Of a DNA stretch of 64,000 nt, positions 22,901-35,596 are shown piece by piece. This stretch comes from Pocillopora verrucosa (lineage: Eukaryota; Cnidaria; Anthozoa; Scleractinia; Pocilloporidae). The position numbers and the translations under genes are program-made. The notes under the pieces are model-generated. The model did no database searches. It saw nothing but the letters and a program-made list of their open reading frames with translations, and was not told where the DNA came from. The DNA lies in contig NC_089320.1 in NCBI RefSeq assembly GCF_036669915.1, forward strand, positions 15,747,839 through 15,811,838. Reading direction: 5' to 3'. The number at the start of each line of letters is the position of its first letter. Positions within the stretch are counted from its first letter, which is position 1.

Positions 22901-24720
22901 TGGGTGGAGGACATGTTTACAAAAGAGCTGCATGGATGAATATGTAAACCGGAAAAGAGGATGGGAGGAGCTTATGAAAGGAGAGTCTTGTAACCGGGAT
23001 GAAAATGTTGTTCACAGGTAGATAGGTCTATATGCAAGGGGCTCATAACTCGAGGAAGGGGAGGGGGGGAGACTTGCTATCGGAATTTCGCAGAAAAGGC
23101 TGAGTTTTCAGATGAAAATAGCATGACGTGACTGTATCAAACTTTTTATTTTGCCCTACCGGTAAATGATAGAAAAAATGCAAGATTTTTCACGCAATCT
23201 AGTATTGAGGCATGCGGTGGGGGTCAAGGATGATTCTCAACTTCTAAGAATATTCCTCTCTTCACAGGATGCAGTGGTTTCCAAGTTTCTAGTCGGCTAC
23301 GAACGTGCTCCTTTTTTTCTTATGAAAATCAGAAACTCTGCCAAAGAAAGAAAACCTCAGCGGCGATGGGTGAGGATGGCAACACAAAAGCAAAGTCACT
23401 TTTCGTGTTGAAAATTCAAGAAACTAGGCGGGGAATTGTTTATGACGCATTATTTCGTCAGGGGCAGAAGGAAACCACATTTTTTTTTTTCATTTTTATT
23501 ATCATGAGCTTAAAACACCGTGCATGCTAAGACGAATAAACGAAACAAGGGATAGAAATTTAGGTAACAAATGGATAGAAATACTTTCGAAGAGTAAACT
23601 ATTTTAGTTCAACAGAATTGATAGTTATCAGTAATGAGCAAATACAAACTAAATTGCGCTAAGGAACACATAAAAGAAAATTAACTTTTTTAATTAAAAT
23701 GAAACAGCCTTACCAGATTGCTAGTTAAACAGTAAGTTTTCTTTTGTTTATGTTTGTTTTTTGTCTAATTCATATTCGAAAATACTCAAAATAAAAGCGG
23801 AATTTGTAATCAATTTTACGTCGAGCGTACTCTTGCTCATAAAAGCGAATTCAGTTTCTGCAATCAAAATATGTTTAGCTGTTTGTCAGTAGTATCGATG
23901 AAACATGATTGTGGGCAAGAAATTTTAAAAAAATTGAATCCTCGCCTCAACAATTACAACAAAGAAAACCAAATAACCCCATTGTGTACTAAATCGACTG
24001 ATTAAACATGCATTCTCAGTTTTGTTTCAAGTTGTTTACTTCTTCATTATTCGCTTTCTATCGGAAGTTTAACGATTGATTGTGAGAAGCAGCCTGAGTA
24101 ATGTGTTCAGCGGAGACAGTAGAAGAAAGCGTAGGTGTCTTACTAACGAAAAATGAATAGAGCAAAAACATTAGAGATGTTTTAAATTCCATTTATTGTC
24201 TTAGTAGTCTTCTCAAACAGCCGTTTCGTGCGAGTTATAATGCTTATACGTGATCGATGATAAGCTTCAATTTCCATCTTGTAGCCGCTAACACGTTCAT
24301 GCAGCACAAGAACTTCCTGTGCCAATTCTTGCACGAGCAATATTGTTGTCCGTAAAATATTTTTACGTGATGAAAATTCAACCACAATTCTCCTTTTCGC
24401 TTTTTTTTTCCGGCTCAAGAAATTCTTGCGCAACTCCGTCTACATGCATGATTTTTAGGCATCACTATACAAACGCGTTGAAGATTGTTTTCTGGTTATT
24501 GTTGGTACAACTGATCATTTTCAGTCATTACCAGCTCAGCGAATTATGTCTCAAAGAAGGATCTTCTCAACTATAACTAGCGATTTTAATTTCCGATTAA
24601 AGCAAACATTATCTCTCGTGGAAACTCCACAAAAAAAAAGCAAAAAAAGCAATCGTTAATATTGATAAATATTTGTTCTTGGTTAACATAATAGATATTT
24701 TTCCTTATCGTAAGAGTCAA
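19970..24720. other. Intergenic region between two divergent secreted VWA genes
   Basis: No coding exon was recognised. Around 20282-20390, 'agtcctgaaagggactgatg' and 'gacgaacgttttgacaactt' resemble the foldback-type repeats common in anthozoan genomes. A minus-strand TATATAAAAG at 22195-22204, followed on that strand by a possible donor, could be the promoter of the leftward VWA gene; this is weak. At 22740-23060 the plus strand is G-rich, with a G run near 22780. Confidence 0.35.
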
Positions 24721-24726
24721 TTAGGG

Positions 24727-24734
24727 TATAAAAG
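24727..24734 (+). promoter_or_regulatory. TATA box of the TSP1/VWA gene
   Basis: TATAAAAG lies about 75 bp upstream of a GTAAGA donor at 24805. This implies transcription start near 24757 and a short untranslated first exon ending at 24804. The next exon starts at 24963, 13 bp before the ATG. Confidence 0.65.
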
Positions 24735-24975
24735 ACGACTCGCAACGAAAGAGGGTCCACTTAGCCAAAGCTTGCAACAACGAAACGTCAAAGTTTGTAT
24801 CAAGGTAAGAAATATTCTTAAGGAATAGAAGACGTACTAACATTTTTTCATCAGCCAGAAATGATCTTAGGTAATTTAGCAATTCAATTGAACACTAACT
24901 TTATGCCTGTATAATTCATTTACACAAGAAAATGTTTCTAAGTTACAGTTTTATTCTTACAGGTCAACACAGAAC

Positions 24976-27900
24976 ATGAAAATTCTCTTGGCCGTAATCG
25001 TTTTTGCCCTTTATACTCTACACGTCCAGGGTAGGTTTGCAACATATTATTTCGTTACAACTGTAAACATAATAAAGGCTCGCCTTCCAATCCGCCGAAT
25101 GAACAAAAGGTTCTATCGGAAGTAGTTTTTTTTTCAAACCTCCTTCTTCCTGAAAACTTAAGTCATAGTTTTTAAGAGAATTTTTCTTTTGGAACAACTT
25201 ACAAGTGATTCTCGTTAGGGGAAGCAAAGATCGTTGGGAATTTCGTTCAAGTGACTTGGCAAACAAGTTCTTTGATAACAAGAAGTGTTACGAATAATTA
25301 TTGGATTTTTTAATTCAGATTTTTGCTGCAAAAACGGTTACAACCCAACTTCTACGCGCAGTATCGAACAACTGAAAAGCGGCTAAGCATCGAAAGAGCA
25401 TCTCAAAATAACTTGAGTTGTATGATTCTTTTTTGACAAAGGTTAGCCTTCAAGCAAACGGAACTATTTTGCTAATCAATCAACAATCGATACAATCAGT
25501 TCTCTTTTTTTTCTAAATCTTATCTCACTCATTGATATCTTGGGAACCTACCGAAAATAACAGTGAAATACCACGTTTGATTTTGAGATGGAAGTCTCCT
25601 TCATTCAAAGAAGAACAAAAATTTACTTTACGCGGAACGAACTTCTGTCTCAGTTCTGTTTCTATCTAAAAGCCAACCACTTTTGAGGTAGATCTTTCTT
25701 CTAACCTTTATTATTTGTTAAAAAAAAAAACCTAAAAAATCTCAGTTAATTAAGCAATGCCTCGAAGATGAACATGATGATTAAATCGTCAAATGAAACT
25801 GAACAGAAGAACAAATATGTCTGATGTAATAACTCGGTGTTGTTTTTTCAACAAGACATGTGTTAAAAGACAGTTGATTGACTGGTTTTTTAAAACAGGA
25901 AATTAAATTGGTTCACATTTGTATTGAGCACTTCTAGGGATAATTCTAAACAATAATGTATATAATCATAACACGCATGATCTTTTCTAAATTTGCTGAA
26001 ATTAATGGGAAAGTCGAAATTGAAATCCCTAGTGACAGCTGCTCAAACAGAAGACAATCATCATGCTGGAAAAAACATACAGAAAGGAATAAGAACCAGT
26101 ATTTCTTTTGTACATATTTTCATGGTTATTTGCATCACGTATTGCTGCATCAGTGGATAAGATATCGATCATAAGGAACCAGTGATTACACCAATTAGGG
26201 CAATATTTCTATTATCAAATGTCAGCTCAGAATTTCAATCGAAAATCGCTCCATTTATCACAGGTCAAAACCAATTTAAGACATGCAGTCGAGAATGGGA
26301 GAAAATCGGATGCTTTAAGGACAACATCAAACCTTCCCGGACTCTCCCTGAGATGCTTCTAAACGACAGGGACAGTAAAAGCAAGTATCATGAGAAAGGC
26401 TACCGGCTGAACTGGCACCGATGGACAGAATCAACCCATAGGTAATAGCTTTGATGATTTTTTTAGTCCGATGAAAGCAAGCAACACATGTTTCAATAAA
26501 GGTGGCTGCATAGTGTTTTAGTCTGATTATGACCCGCGCACCGGCGTTCTGTTTTCATGGGGAATTTTTGATGTTTTCTGTCGTGAAGATCACAAAACAT
26601 CACCAGAATGTCATAATCAAGGGTTGGACTGTTGTTTTCTGTAGTTTATGTTATAATGACGGTGTTCATTCTTAAGCTTAACCGCACCGCACTACAAAGG
26701 AAGTTTCTTCGCTTTTTGCAATTTTTTTTTCTGCGTCTAACTTAGAATTCGTCTCATAATTGTTTTTCGTTAATTGAAAAAAAGGAAGGGCACAGGTTTA
26801 ATAGATCACAAACGAAGTCAAAATGAGGTAAGAACAAATTTGTGGGTGTGGCACTGATGTTCTTTCCATATGATGACGTCATCTATGATAGATAACTGAA
26901 CAGGCGCACGGCAACATGGGATCTATTTGTTTTATATAATAAGGGGCTAAGAGTGACTAGCATCTAATTTCTCCTTACATTATCACCACTGAATCAAACA
27001 TTGTCATGAGAGTAAAGGAAATGATCACCAACCAAAAAAACTATTGATTGTTCGATAAATTCTCCTTGTCAGAACCTTAGTAAATGTACAGAGAACAGTA
27101 CGGATTATATGAATACTGATTGGTTGTAAAGGGTTAATGGTAATTCAGCTTATTATATAATCTCCTATGAAGCCATCTTTACATTAACATTTAGGATTCG
27201 TTGTGATTCTTTTTAGTCTGGCATGTCGATGTGCGGAAAAAGCTAAAAAGAAAGGATACACAGTATTTGGTCTACAGTTTTACGGCGAGTGTTGGAGCGG
27301 CCCAAATGCAGAGCTGAACTTCAACCGCGATGGCTCGAGTGATAGTTGCATCATGGGTCTTCAAGATCCAACTGACTGCGACAAAAAATCACTCCAAGAA
27401 TGTGTTGGGAAGCAGAAAACCAACTACATTTATAGACTGACAGACAGTAAGTTTGAATAGAAGTCTCAAGTTTTTTTCTAGATTAAAAAAAAAACTTTTT
27501 TTGTTTTGGTTTTCATTTTGACGGACACGTGGCTGTTGGTCCTGCATGCATAATCTTGAAGTTCCGACCCACTGCCACAAAGTATCAGTACAAGAGGGCG
27601 TAGGGAGAGGAGCGGCAAAGACTAACTTCATCTATAACTGACAGAATACCAATGTAAAGTAAAAAGAGATTCTTATCTAAGCTTAACTCCTTCCCCTATT
27701 TTTGCAATATTTAGACGAACACGTGAGGTTTTCATAAGAGTGTGGGAAAATCGTTCGATACACTTGCGAGAAACCAAGAGCAGCCATTTAAAGGGAAAAT
27801 AACGGTCACTTACATTTTTCTTGTTTGCAGTCAATTCTTCTCGGTACTTCCAACCACAAATGATCAATACCCCCATAAGAGACATGGTTTGATGCTACTC

Positions 27901-29993
27901 TGGTTTACAGATTTAATGAAAGTATCCGAAGAAGATCAGGGGTGATCTAAACGCTACAACGAGAGGTCCTTCCTGATCATATAAAAGGACCTCTTGTTGC
28001 AGCGTTTAGATCACCCCTGATGAAGGAACTAGACAGGAGTATCGAAACGTTGGGTCTATGAATTGTAACTTCTTCGGTTACATTCATTAAATCTGTAAAC
28101 CAGAGTAGCATCAAACCATGTCTGATTGTCCACCTGGTTGCCATGTGAATTTTAATATTCCCCCATAAGAGTTCTCAGTGATCTGTTTGCTAGGAAGCTT
28201 GGGTCCCAACTGATTTAAGAATATTTTCAGAGGAAAACATCGCTTGAAATTAGAAGATCAGACACTATGTGAACCGATGGTTTGTTTCACGCAGCTAGTC
28301 TCACTAGTCCTTGTTCCGCATGTGCTGGTAAAACACCTGTCCCAGGTGAACTTTCGCTCACATTTCTTACCGAGGGTTTTAACGATGTAAGTGCTATTGG
28401 TCTATCCTTTCACTCTTACTTTAGACCCTGGCCCTCAAACCCCTGATATTGATGGGGGGTTCACCGAGTGGTCTGATTGGAGTGAGTGCAGCAAGACATG
28501 TGGTGGAGGAGAAATGGTCCGTGAGAGGTCATGCACTAATCCTGCACCCCAAGGAAATGGACGGTTATGTTCTGGTGATAACGAGGAGGTCGCCCCCTGC
28601 AACAGCCAGGAATGCAACTGTAAGCTAAGTTTAGCCCTCTTCACGCTAAGTTCAGTATGTATATTCTACCTACTGTACCCTATACACTTCCTTGGGAGCT
28701 GACAAGGAGAATTTGTTTTGCAATCAGGAACTTCTTTACATTTAGTTGGTGATCATTTCCTTCATTCTCATGACCTTAATTTTTGATTCAGGGGTGATAT
28801 AGTAAGGAGATATTAGGCGCTAGTAACTCTAAGGGATCAAAGGGTGAAAAGCGGTATCGATGTATCTAAGTGATGTTTATTATAATTCCGTGACTTTTGT
28901 GACAGTCTCAGATACTACCTGCTAATTTTTGCGTGATCCTTTTGTCCGCAACGTAGACACAGCCGATGTACAGTCACGGGTATTTGTCACGCGATGCAAT
29001 CACGCAAGTGAAGGCGAAACCGCTGATCTCCTAATGCCGCAATACGCCAAACAGTTCATTCTAAGAGTCGTTTTTTTCTCATTTACCAGATTGTGATATG
29101 ATCATGGATGTTGGTATCATTATTGACTCGTCTAGTAGTGTGCGCCGTGCAAATTTCGGGAAAGTAAAGAACTTTTTGCTTCAACTTGTTGACAAAATGG
29201 ACGTGAACGATAGCATGGTTCACGTGGGTGTCATCCATTACAACCACAAAGCATACCTGGACTGGAATTTAAAGTCCAAAGAAGCGATGAACGCCAATGA
29301 TTTGAAAAAAGCTATTGAAGCCCTGAAGTATAAACCAGGAGGGACTAGGACTGATGTGGCCTTGGCTACAGCTGAAAAAGAACTTCTGAATTATAAAAAT
29401 GGCATGAGGCCCGGTGTACCTCATGTACTTTTGGTCATCACTGATGGAAAGACGAGCTCGAGATCCGTTCCATATTCTAAAGTCCTTGAGCCATTTAAGG
29501 TATTGAGATTCTCGAATTTAAATAGCACGTAGGCCCCAAATTCCAGATCTCTTTATCTAAGATGCTAATATCATCTTATTGTGACTCTTACCCGATACAA
29601 ATGAATATAAAATGAGCATTAGTGTCGTTCAGTTAGTATTGCCTTTAAAAAGCCAGCCTTTTCTCCTCGCATATGTAACCCCAACAACTCAAAACGTTAT
29701 AGGTATGAAACGTTAAATTTCCATATCTCCCCCCCTCTCCCCCTGCGAGAGAGAGGCTTTCGCCAGATAATTAAATTGAACATAAGCAATAAGCATAAGC
29801 ATTTTTTTTCAATCAGAAGGGAAACGTAAAGGTGATCGCCATTGGAGTTGGTAAGTTAGTGGATAATAAAGAATTAAAAGAGATTGCGATGGGCAACAAC
29901 GGCAATGTCCTTCAAGTGGACAACTTTGACGCACTTGTGTCCAAGATCACAGATATCGTAAAGATCTCCTGTGCCCAAAGAAAACTTCAGTAA
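24976..29993 (+). CDS. Secreted WSC-like / TSP1 / VWA domain protein
   Basis: Six coding exons: 24976-25030, 26264-26441, 27217-27446, 28425-28619, 29090-29499 and 29817-29993 (TAA). Phases 1, 2, 1, 1 and 0 agree throughout, giving 414 residues. Residues 1-18 are a signal peptide (MKILLAVIVFALYTLHVQ). Residues about 26-154 form a cysteine-rich, WSC-like domain (IGCFKDN; ACRCAEKAKKKGY; FYGECWSGPNAEL). Residues about 164-219 are one thrombospondin type-1 repeat (EWSDWSECSKTCGGG). Residues about 222-408 are a VWA domain with MIDAS residues D232-x-S234-x-S236, T305 or T307 (GGTRTD) and D338 (LLVITDGK). There is no transmembrane segment, so it is probably a soluble extracellular matrix or adhesion protein. 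Combinations of TSP1 and VWA are common in cnidarian matrix proteins; a role in skeleton or mucus is inference only. An AATAAA at 30076 ends the gene. Confidence 0.92.
26938..27136. mobile_element. MITE of the TTAA/CCCTTT family
   Basis: The interior 'gagtgactagcatctaattt' and 'aattctccttgtcagaacct' matches the copies at 3961-4152 and 9587. The right end is 'gtaaagggttaa' at 27136; the left end is decayed ('aaggggctaag'). It lies in the intron just upstream of the second WSC-like exon. Confidence 0.6.
27880..28123. mobile_element. Palindromic foldback element in the intron before the TSP1 exon
   Basis: The outer arms 27880-27933 and 28069-28123 are reverse complements of about 54 bp ('agacatggtttgatgctact' at the left border). 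The inner arms ('ggggtgatctaaacgc' and complement) meet near 27977. An extra stretch of about 46 bp at 28022-28068 sits on the right side only. It contains 'atcgaaacgttggg', similar to the core of the other foldback family. A matching 12-mer 'cccccataagag' lies at 27870 and about 28161, possibly an imprecise duplication. Confidence 0.7.
28690..28850. mobile_element. Partial MITE of the TTAA/CCCTTT family
   Basis: 'gctgacaaggagaatttgtt', 'ttagttggtgatcatttcct' and 'ggtgatatagtaaggaga' are shared with other copies. The left terminus is missing and the right end reads 'gatcaaagggtga'. It lies in the intron after the TSP1 exon. Confidence 0.55.
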
Positions 29994-30081
29994 CCAAGAG
30001 TAAGATTTTTTACTTTTATATAACCTCATATTTAGTTCTATAGGTCTATTTCATAATTCTTTCCATAACTGATACAATAAA

Positions 30082-31926
30082 AATGGTGCACGTGAGATTG
30101 ACCTCATCGAAGATATCACCCAAAAAACTAAAACATATCTGTATTAATCAAATTATCAAGCACGAAGTAAATTCTTAATCCTTTTTATCAAAACACAAAT
30201 GGGAGATATGCCTAATCGTTGTAATCTCTTTATGCCCCTACTATAGCCTTGGACAAAAACATTCTTCTCCGTTCATGATCCCCCCTCCCAAAAAAAAAAT
30301 TAATAAATAAATAAATAGAAAAAAAATGAAGGACACTCATGGGAGTCGATTCCTGCTTGTTTAGATTTAACTTTAAAACAAATACGGAGTAACACACATA
30401 AAAGACACTGAAAAACACTGGTTCTGGATTTCAAAGTTGTTGGTCAAAATCCTCATAAAAAAAACACCCTCCTCGTCAATTGCAATTGTTGTTTATGTTG
30501 CTGATGTTCTTGTTGTTGTCAGTGCAACAGACTTGTTCTAACGTTGATACTTTTATAATTGCAGGTTATACTGAAGTAACTTGTGAAGAAACATAGCGGT
30601 GTCTCATTAAATCCCAGGGTTAAAAAAGCTAAGGTTTAGATTCATGTGAATTAGTGCGGTGTTGTCAGGAAACAATAAAATTATATGACAAAGAGATTCT
30701 GAAAATATCTCCACTGAACTCGTTTTTCAGAACAACTTCCACCAAAACATTTTTCCGACTCAGTGTTTCACCCTTTTATCTCTCTCTCCCTTCCTCTCTT
30801 CGTCTTTTCTACCATAGAAGTATTCTTGACAAAAATAATCACATCTGTGATAATCAAAGAAGCAGTTGCTCGTTAACCGCGCGTTGTGGTTTGCAATAGC
30901 GAGTGCATTAAGGTCACAGCAACACCATTCTATCTGTGATTCCAATTTAATCTTGAAGAGTTGGTTTCTCTGAAGCGCTAATGATGCATCTTTCAACAAC
31001 TTCAAACGCGCTACGGTCGTGTAGCGGTGACTAACCAGAGAGCAAATCTGGTACCAAGACTATCCACGGCTAAGCTGGACCACAACCCTCATTCCCAAGT
31101 AGGAACTTGGGTACGAGATAAGATTCCGTCTCGCTTGTAAAAGGTCACTCCTTCGGTATTTACGGGAAAAGATTATTTTAAGATAGGTAATGTGATGGAG
31201 AATATTTAGGCCAATATTTTCTCTCAGTAGTTTTTATTGCCCTTACCATAAATTGTTTTCTAAATAAACGATCCATGAGCTATGCAACAATAAAGAGATG
31301 ATTGTTATAACTCGTTGGGGTAGGGGACGCCTGTTGGAAGCAGCTTTGTTCTACGTTGATTGTTTAGTAAGGAAACAACACGCTTGCATTAATTGAGCAT
31401 TCATCACACCAACGCATCGCATGTACGTGTCTGCCCTTTCGTTTGCGATAACCAATAAAACCCTTAACAAATGAAATACCAACCCAATCAATTAACAAGT
31501 TTGTTAATAAATGAAACTCGCGAAAACTCCGCAGGTGAGTTTTTATTAAGGACGGTTTCCAAAACAACAAGGACGTTAACCAAAACAGACTTAAATTTGA
31601 TAATTTGCTTTTAGTGAACCAAAAAGTCTCTGTCAAAATACGCGTTGGAAAATCGATTTAAATTTTAACCAAAACAAGTTTGAATTTAAACGGGAAATTC
31701 GTGTTTAACCACAGATATCTAGTCGAAACCCCTTCCCCTATTTAACTACTGCTGGCAGCTGCTCGAAATAATTAAAAAAACTGAAAATTTCTATTCCTGT
31801 GGCTATTTAAGCTTTATTTGGAAGTCAACGAATCAGTGAAAAGATATCAAACTATATTTAAATTAGTCTTTTGTGGTCTTTTTTACTTTTCCCACCCTAT
31901 AACAAACAAGACTATTTGAAGTCAGA
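30082..31926. other. Intergenic DNA with no recognised gene
   Basis: AT-rich, with A-runs near 30290-30330. No ORF with recognisable homology and no tRNA or rRNA were seen on either strand. Confidence 0.45.
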
Positions 31927-32391
31927 ATGCTTAATTTTCCCCAGAATGTAAAAGATAATATAAAATTCTTAATTCATAACCAGGACAGAATGCCAATAAT
32001 AACTCCGTTGGATTTTGAGGAAGAAATTCGTAAAATCAATTGTCAGGCTTCTAAACTGCCTCCGATCACCGAGAGAAATGGTTATGAAAATCTTTGTAGA
32101 ACAGAGGATAAGCTCCGCGAATATTTTTCACTCCCGGATATTTTTTCAACCGCAAAACGACGAACACGAACTCGAAGAAAAAGCAAGAAAAATGATGCGA
32201 AAAATACCAACAAGGAAGAAGAAAAGAAGGCCAAGAAAAAGAAACCTCTTGCGATAGGAAAAACGACAGGAGAAATAACAAAATCATTCTCAATTGTTTC
32301 CAGTCCCGGTGGATCAAACTATTCGCTGATTGCAAGACGATCCTCCTCAAGAGTTGAAGAATTATTTGATGTGGAAGATAAAAACTTATGA
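31927..32391 (+). CDS. Lysine-rich single-exon protein, unrecognised
   Basis: An uninterrupted ORF of 154 codons from ATG at 31927 to TGA at 32391. I do not recognise the protein. Residues 1-75 are mixed polar and hydrophobic (MPIITPLDFEEEIRK; ASKLPPITERNGYEN; LREYFSLPDIF). Residues about 76-107 are extremely basic (AKRRTRTRRKSKK; KKAKKKKPL), like a nuclear localisation or nucleic-acid-binding tail. The end is serine-rich then acidic (SLIARRSSSRVEELFDVED). The ordered composition and lack of low-complexity DNA in the first half favour a real gene. There is no visible TATA box, and a possible AATAAA lies near 32986. It could also be one exon of a larger gene, or chance. Confidence 0.42.
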   Translation: MLNFPQNVKDNIKFLIHNQDRMPIITPLDFEEEIRKINCQASKLPPITERNGYENLCRTEDKLREYFSLPDIFSTAKRRTRTRRKSKKNDAKNTNKEEEKKAKKKKPLAIGKTTGEITKSFSIVSSPGGSNYSLIARRSSSRVEELFDVEDKNL

Positions 32392-32401
32392 AGAACATCA
32401 C

Positions 32402-34860
32402 AAGAAGTTTTTTCGTCCAACAGGGGACAAATCATGAAGTGAACCCAGGGGTAAAGAAGTTAAGTGATTCAAAAAAAATCTGCTGTCTAAATGAATTATT
32501 TAAACAGAATTAAAAAGTGAGGCATTTGTTCAATAATCAAGGTATTTTTCATACTTCAAACGAACACAAGCCGATAAAGAGGGAAACCTAAGAAAACCCA
32601 CATTAACAGCACAAAACAATACTACATTTCGACCAAATATATCAACGTTTGACATTCTGAATGATCTATATTGGTAAAATTTAGATGCAGAAGAAATAGA
32701 TGAACAAAATTTACTGTTAGCAATCGAGTTCACGATATTTATGAGGGCTGCCTTAGAAGATGTTCTGTCATACTTTCGATGTACACTGTAAAATGAATAG
32801 CGTATCCAAATCTTTCCTTGTCTAACTTAGAAATAAGGGATGAAACATACTTATATATTTTGTTTTACCTGTAGTATATTAGAATATCTTATGTTAGAAT
32901 TTCTTTGTTAAAGATAAATCTCGTTCCAGTCGGGTAAAACTGCTTGCTTCGCTTTTTCAATATCGATGTAACTTTTCGACTTCCACAATAAAATAAACCA
33001 ACTCTGGTCCTGGAAATAAAATTCAAAAAAGGAAGGATAACGAAGCAATCAGATATTCAAGGATCATTTAGCAACAGATCCTTAGCCTAAGGGTCTTTTG
33101 TGACACATTTACACTTAACCCTTTAAAAGTGCGAGCTCATTAACTACTTGGGATCTGTTTAGGTTACTTGGCTTTATGTGAACTATTGAGTCAGTTTTGT
33201 ACCCTGGCAAATAAACTTATCGTGTATTTTGGTTTCCCGGCTTGGGTTTTCCTGCCAGCCAGGGAAAAAAAAACACCAGAACAAGGGCCTTAATGGACGC
33301 TCATCAATGGGGAAAGTTTAAATCCTGGATTAACAGTGACGCCTTTCCCACAAGCCGCCTCAAACTCGTGGTGACTTTGATTCGTTTGCATTTTCGAGGA
33401 GGTAGCTTGTTCCATGCTTTCAGTTTGTAAAACAGCGCGGCAGTAGCGGCGCAGCGAAAAATCAAGGAAAGTTTGGGCCAGGTTCATTACGCAAACAGAC
33501 CCAAACCTCTATCGTTTTTACTGTACTATTTTACTTGTACTAGCTCTACTATTGCACTAACTCCACTATTGTACTAACAGTACTATTGTACTAACTGTAC
33601 AATCGAGCACGTACTTATTCAAATTTTTCACGCAAATCGTGAAGAGATATTGGGTTTTGACCGTTTTTCGCAATAAAAAAATCCACACGAAAGCAACAAA
33701 AGAAGTAAACAGAGCTGACCCAAATCAAAATTTTCCAACATTACCGTATTCATAAGCTGAAAAATTAAGGTTTAAGTTTCTGGTTGTAATGAAGAGACCG
33801 ATCATTATTTATCGCCTGGGGAGGGGAAGGGGGGGTTTGACGATTTTGGTTGTGTTACGACAAAATATACCTGACCCCTCCTAAGGCTCTGTAGTATTCT
33901 TATATTTCCCCCCCGTATTTTTTCCTATAGTTCCCCATTTTTACTTTGTTGGCGACGACTGATCTCCCCCTCCCGTTACCCCTGAAACTGTGTGATGCCC
34001 CAAAAATCCCCTATCCCCCCTCCCCCCTCAGCGACAAATAACGCCTGGTCAATTATTGAACACAACCAGTACTATACATACGTTGTTGTCTCAGTAATCG
34101 TCCAAAAAAATTGGAGAAAAGGAGGGGCGCTTATTCTAGGGGAGGTGCTAATTTGGAGATTTACATTATGTCAGTTTACCTCGGATTTTCTCGGCTGACT
34201 CGGTCAAACAGCGCTTTCCAAGAAGGTTTACATTTGTGCAATCTGCCTGTGAGCCATTTGTCTTGATGAGTCATGTTAATCTAATAAGAATGACATTAAG
34301 ACACAAATGCTGCATGATAGAAATCTGCTTGCCACTGCTTTAACCGGTCTAAGTTATGAGACGATTTTCGAGTTTCAAATAATCTCACTTTTAGAAATTT
34401 TTAAAGTTCAAAAAAGGTGGCTCAGAACACTTTTGTCTCCTGTATGGTAAACTGTCACTGTTTTTGTTTAAGACCGAAACCACACATATATCAGAGGGAC
34501 ATCAGTTATCGAAAGTTTTTACAATCGTGTTTCTCGTGGCTAAAACCTCGCGGTCCTGAGCTACACCACCGTTAAATATTCTATGGTAACTTATTCTGTC
34601 GTTCGAAAAAGCACCGCCAAATCTTCAGAGTATTTCACGCCCTTTGAGTGTCATATTCAAGTAAAGTACTAGCAACAAGTAACCAGCTTCTCGATTGAGA
34701 AAAGATAAAGACACTGACGCAAAACGTGAATTGTGTTCTCTGATATACACATTACCTGATCCTCAGACAGTGAACATGTAACGTAAAAGTTACATATAAG
34801 GAAATCTGGTCTGTTGCTCTCCCAAAGCTGAAGAAAAATAGAATGAAGTATTATTTCATT
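32402..34860. other. Intergenic DNA with no recognised gene
   Basis: It contains a short degenerate tandem stretch at 33520-33605 (units like 'ctattgtactaac') and C/G-rich runs at 33815-34030. A partial CCCTTT motif ('ttaaccctttaaaag') lies at 33117 without a partner end. No coding exon was identified. Confidence 0.45.
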
Positions 34861-34865
34861 ATCAT

Positions 34866-35090
34866 TTAAGCCTCGATCGGGCAGTTGGCTTGTTTTGACT
34901 TGTAGTTCTCATCGACTTTGATGTACACGACCCAGTGTTCCTGGCTTCGTACAATCATGTCGAAGGTCGATCTTATTCCCAGTGGTTGCATTCCCTTAAT
35001 CCCTCGTGATCTGGAAACGAAGAAGTCCTCGTTTCCCGCTCGCAAGTCATAAACGTAACCTTCCCTCAAGGATTGAGATTGGTCGAACGT
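34866..35090 (-). CDS. Possible 3' exon of an unidentified minus-strand gene
   Basis: An open frame on the minus strand ends at TAA 34866-34868. It encodes roughly 70 residues, including FDQSQSLREGYVYDLRAGNE, then RSTFDMIVRSQEHWVVYIKV and the terminus ANCPIEA. Composition is protein-like, but I recognise no family. It lies downstream of the oxidase-like gene on the same strand. It is not the usual NOX C-terminus, and a splice within it would be out of phase with the last oxidase exon found. It may be a separate gene, an exon of something else, or a chance ORF. Confidence 0.22.
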   Translation of the reverse strand, partial: TFDQSQSLREGYVYDLRAGNEDFFVSRSRGIKGMQPLGIRSTFDMIVRSQEHWVVYIKVDENYKSKQANCPIEA

Positions 35091-35596
35091 AGCTTATTTA
35101 CTCCCCATTAGTTCTCGAAAAGTGAAAGCGTAATGCGCATGATTTGTATTTCAGGGGCATAGCTGCTCGACTAAGCGGAGATGTCTCTCGCAAATGATCA
35201 TGGCTTTCCATCGCGTCGGACAGAAGGCGCATACACCGTACACCGGCATTAACTGCATTTGGTTCATGCGTCAGCTAGTGATCTGCGAGATATGAAGCAC
35301 ACAAAATTTGGAGCCATGAAAAATGCGCAAGGGAGTGTTGATATCAATTCTAGCTTCTTGTGTGCTCCCCACACTTTCCAATGGTTCCGTAAAGCGATTA
35401 ATGCACAGCTTTGCGTGGACCAACTGTTTTATGATATTTTCAATGCACTAGATTAAGTTTTGTGCAAAATAGAAATTCCCTAGGTTAGGGTTTACTGCTT
35501 ACCCGCACAGCTTATATCAGCGTACACAAAAGGAACACGAAGCACGTTGGCTGTTTTAAAAAGGTGATACATATATGAATCATCGAAAGTCAATAC

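Noticed and set aside
34866..35090. C-terminal exon of the oxidase-like gene
   Set aside because: The protein does not resemble a NOX C-terminus, and the splice that would open this frame is out of phase with the exon ending at 35597.
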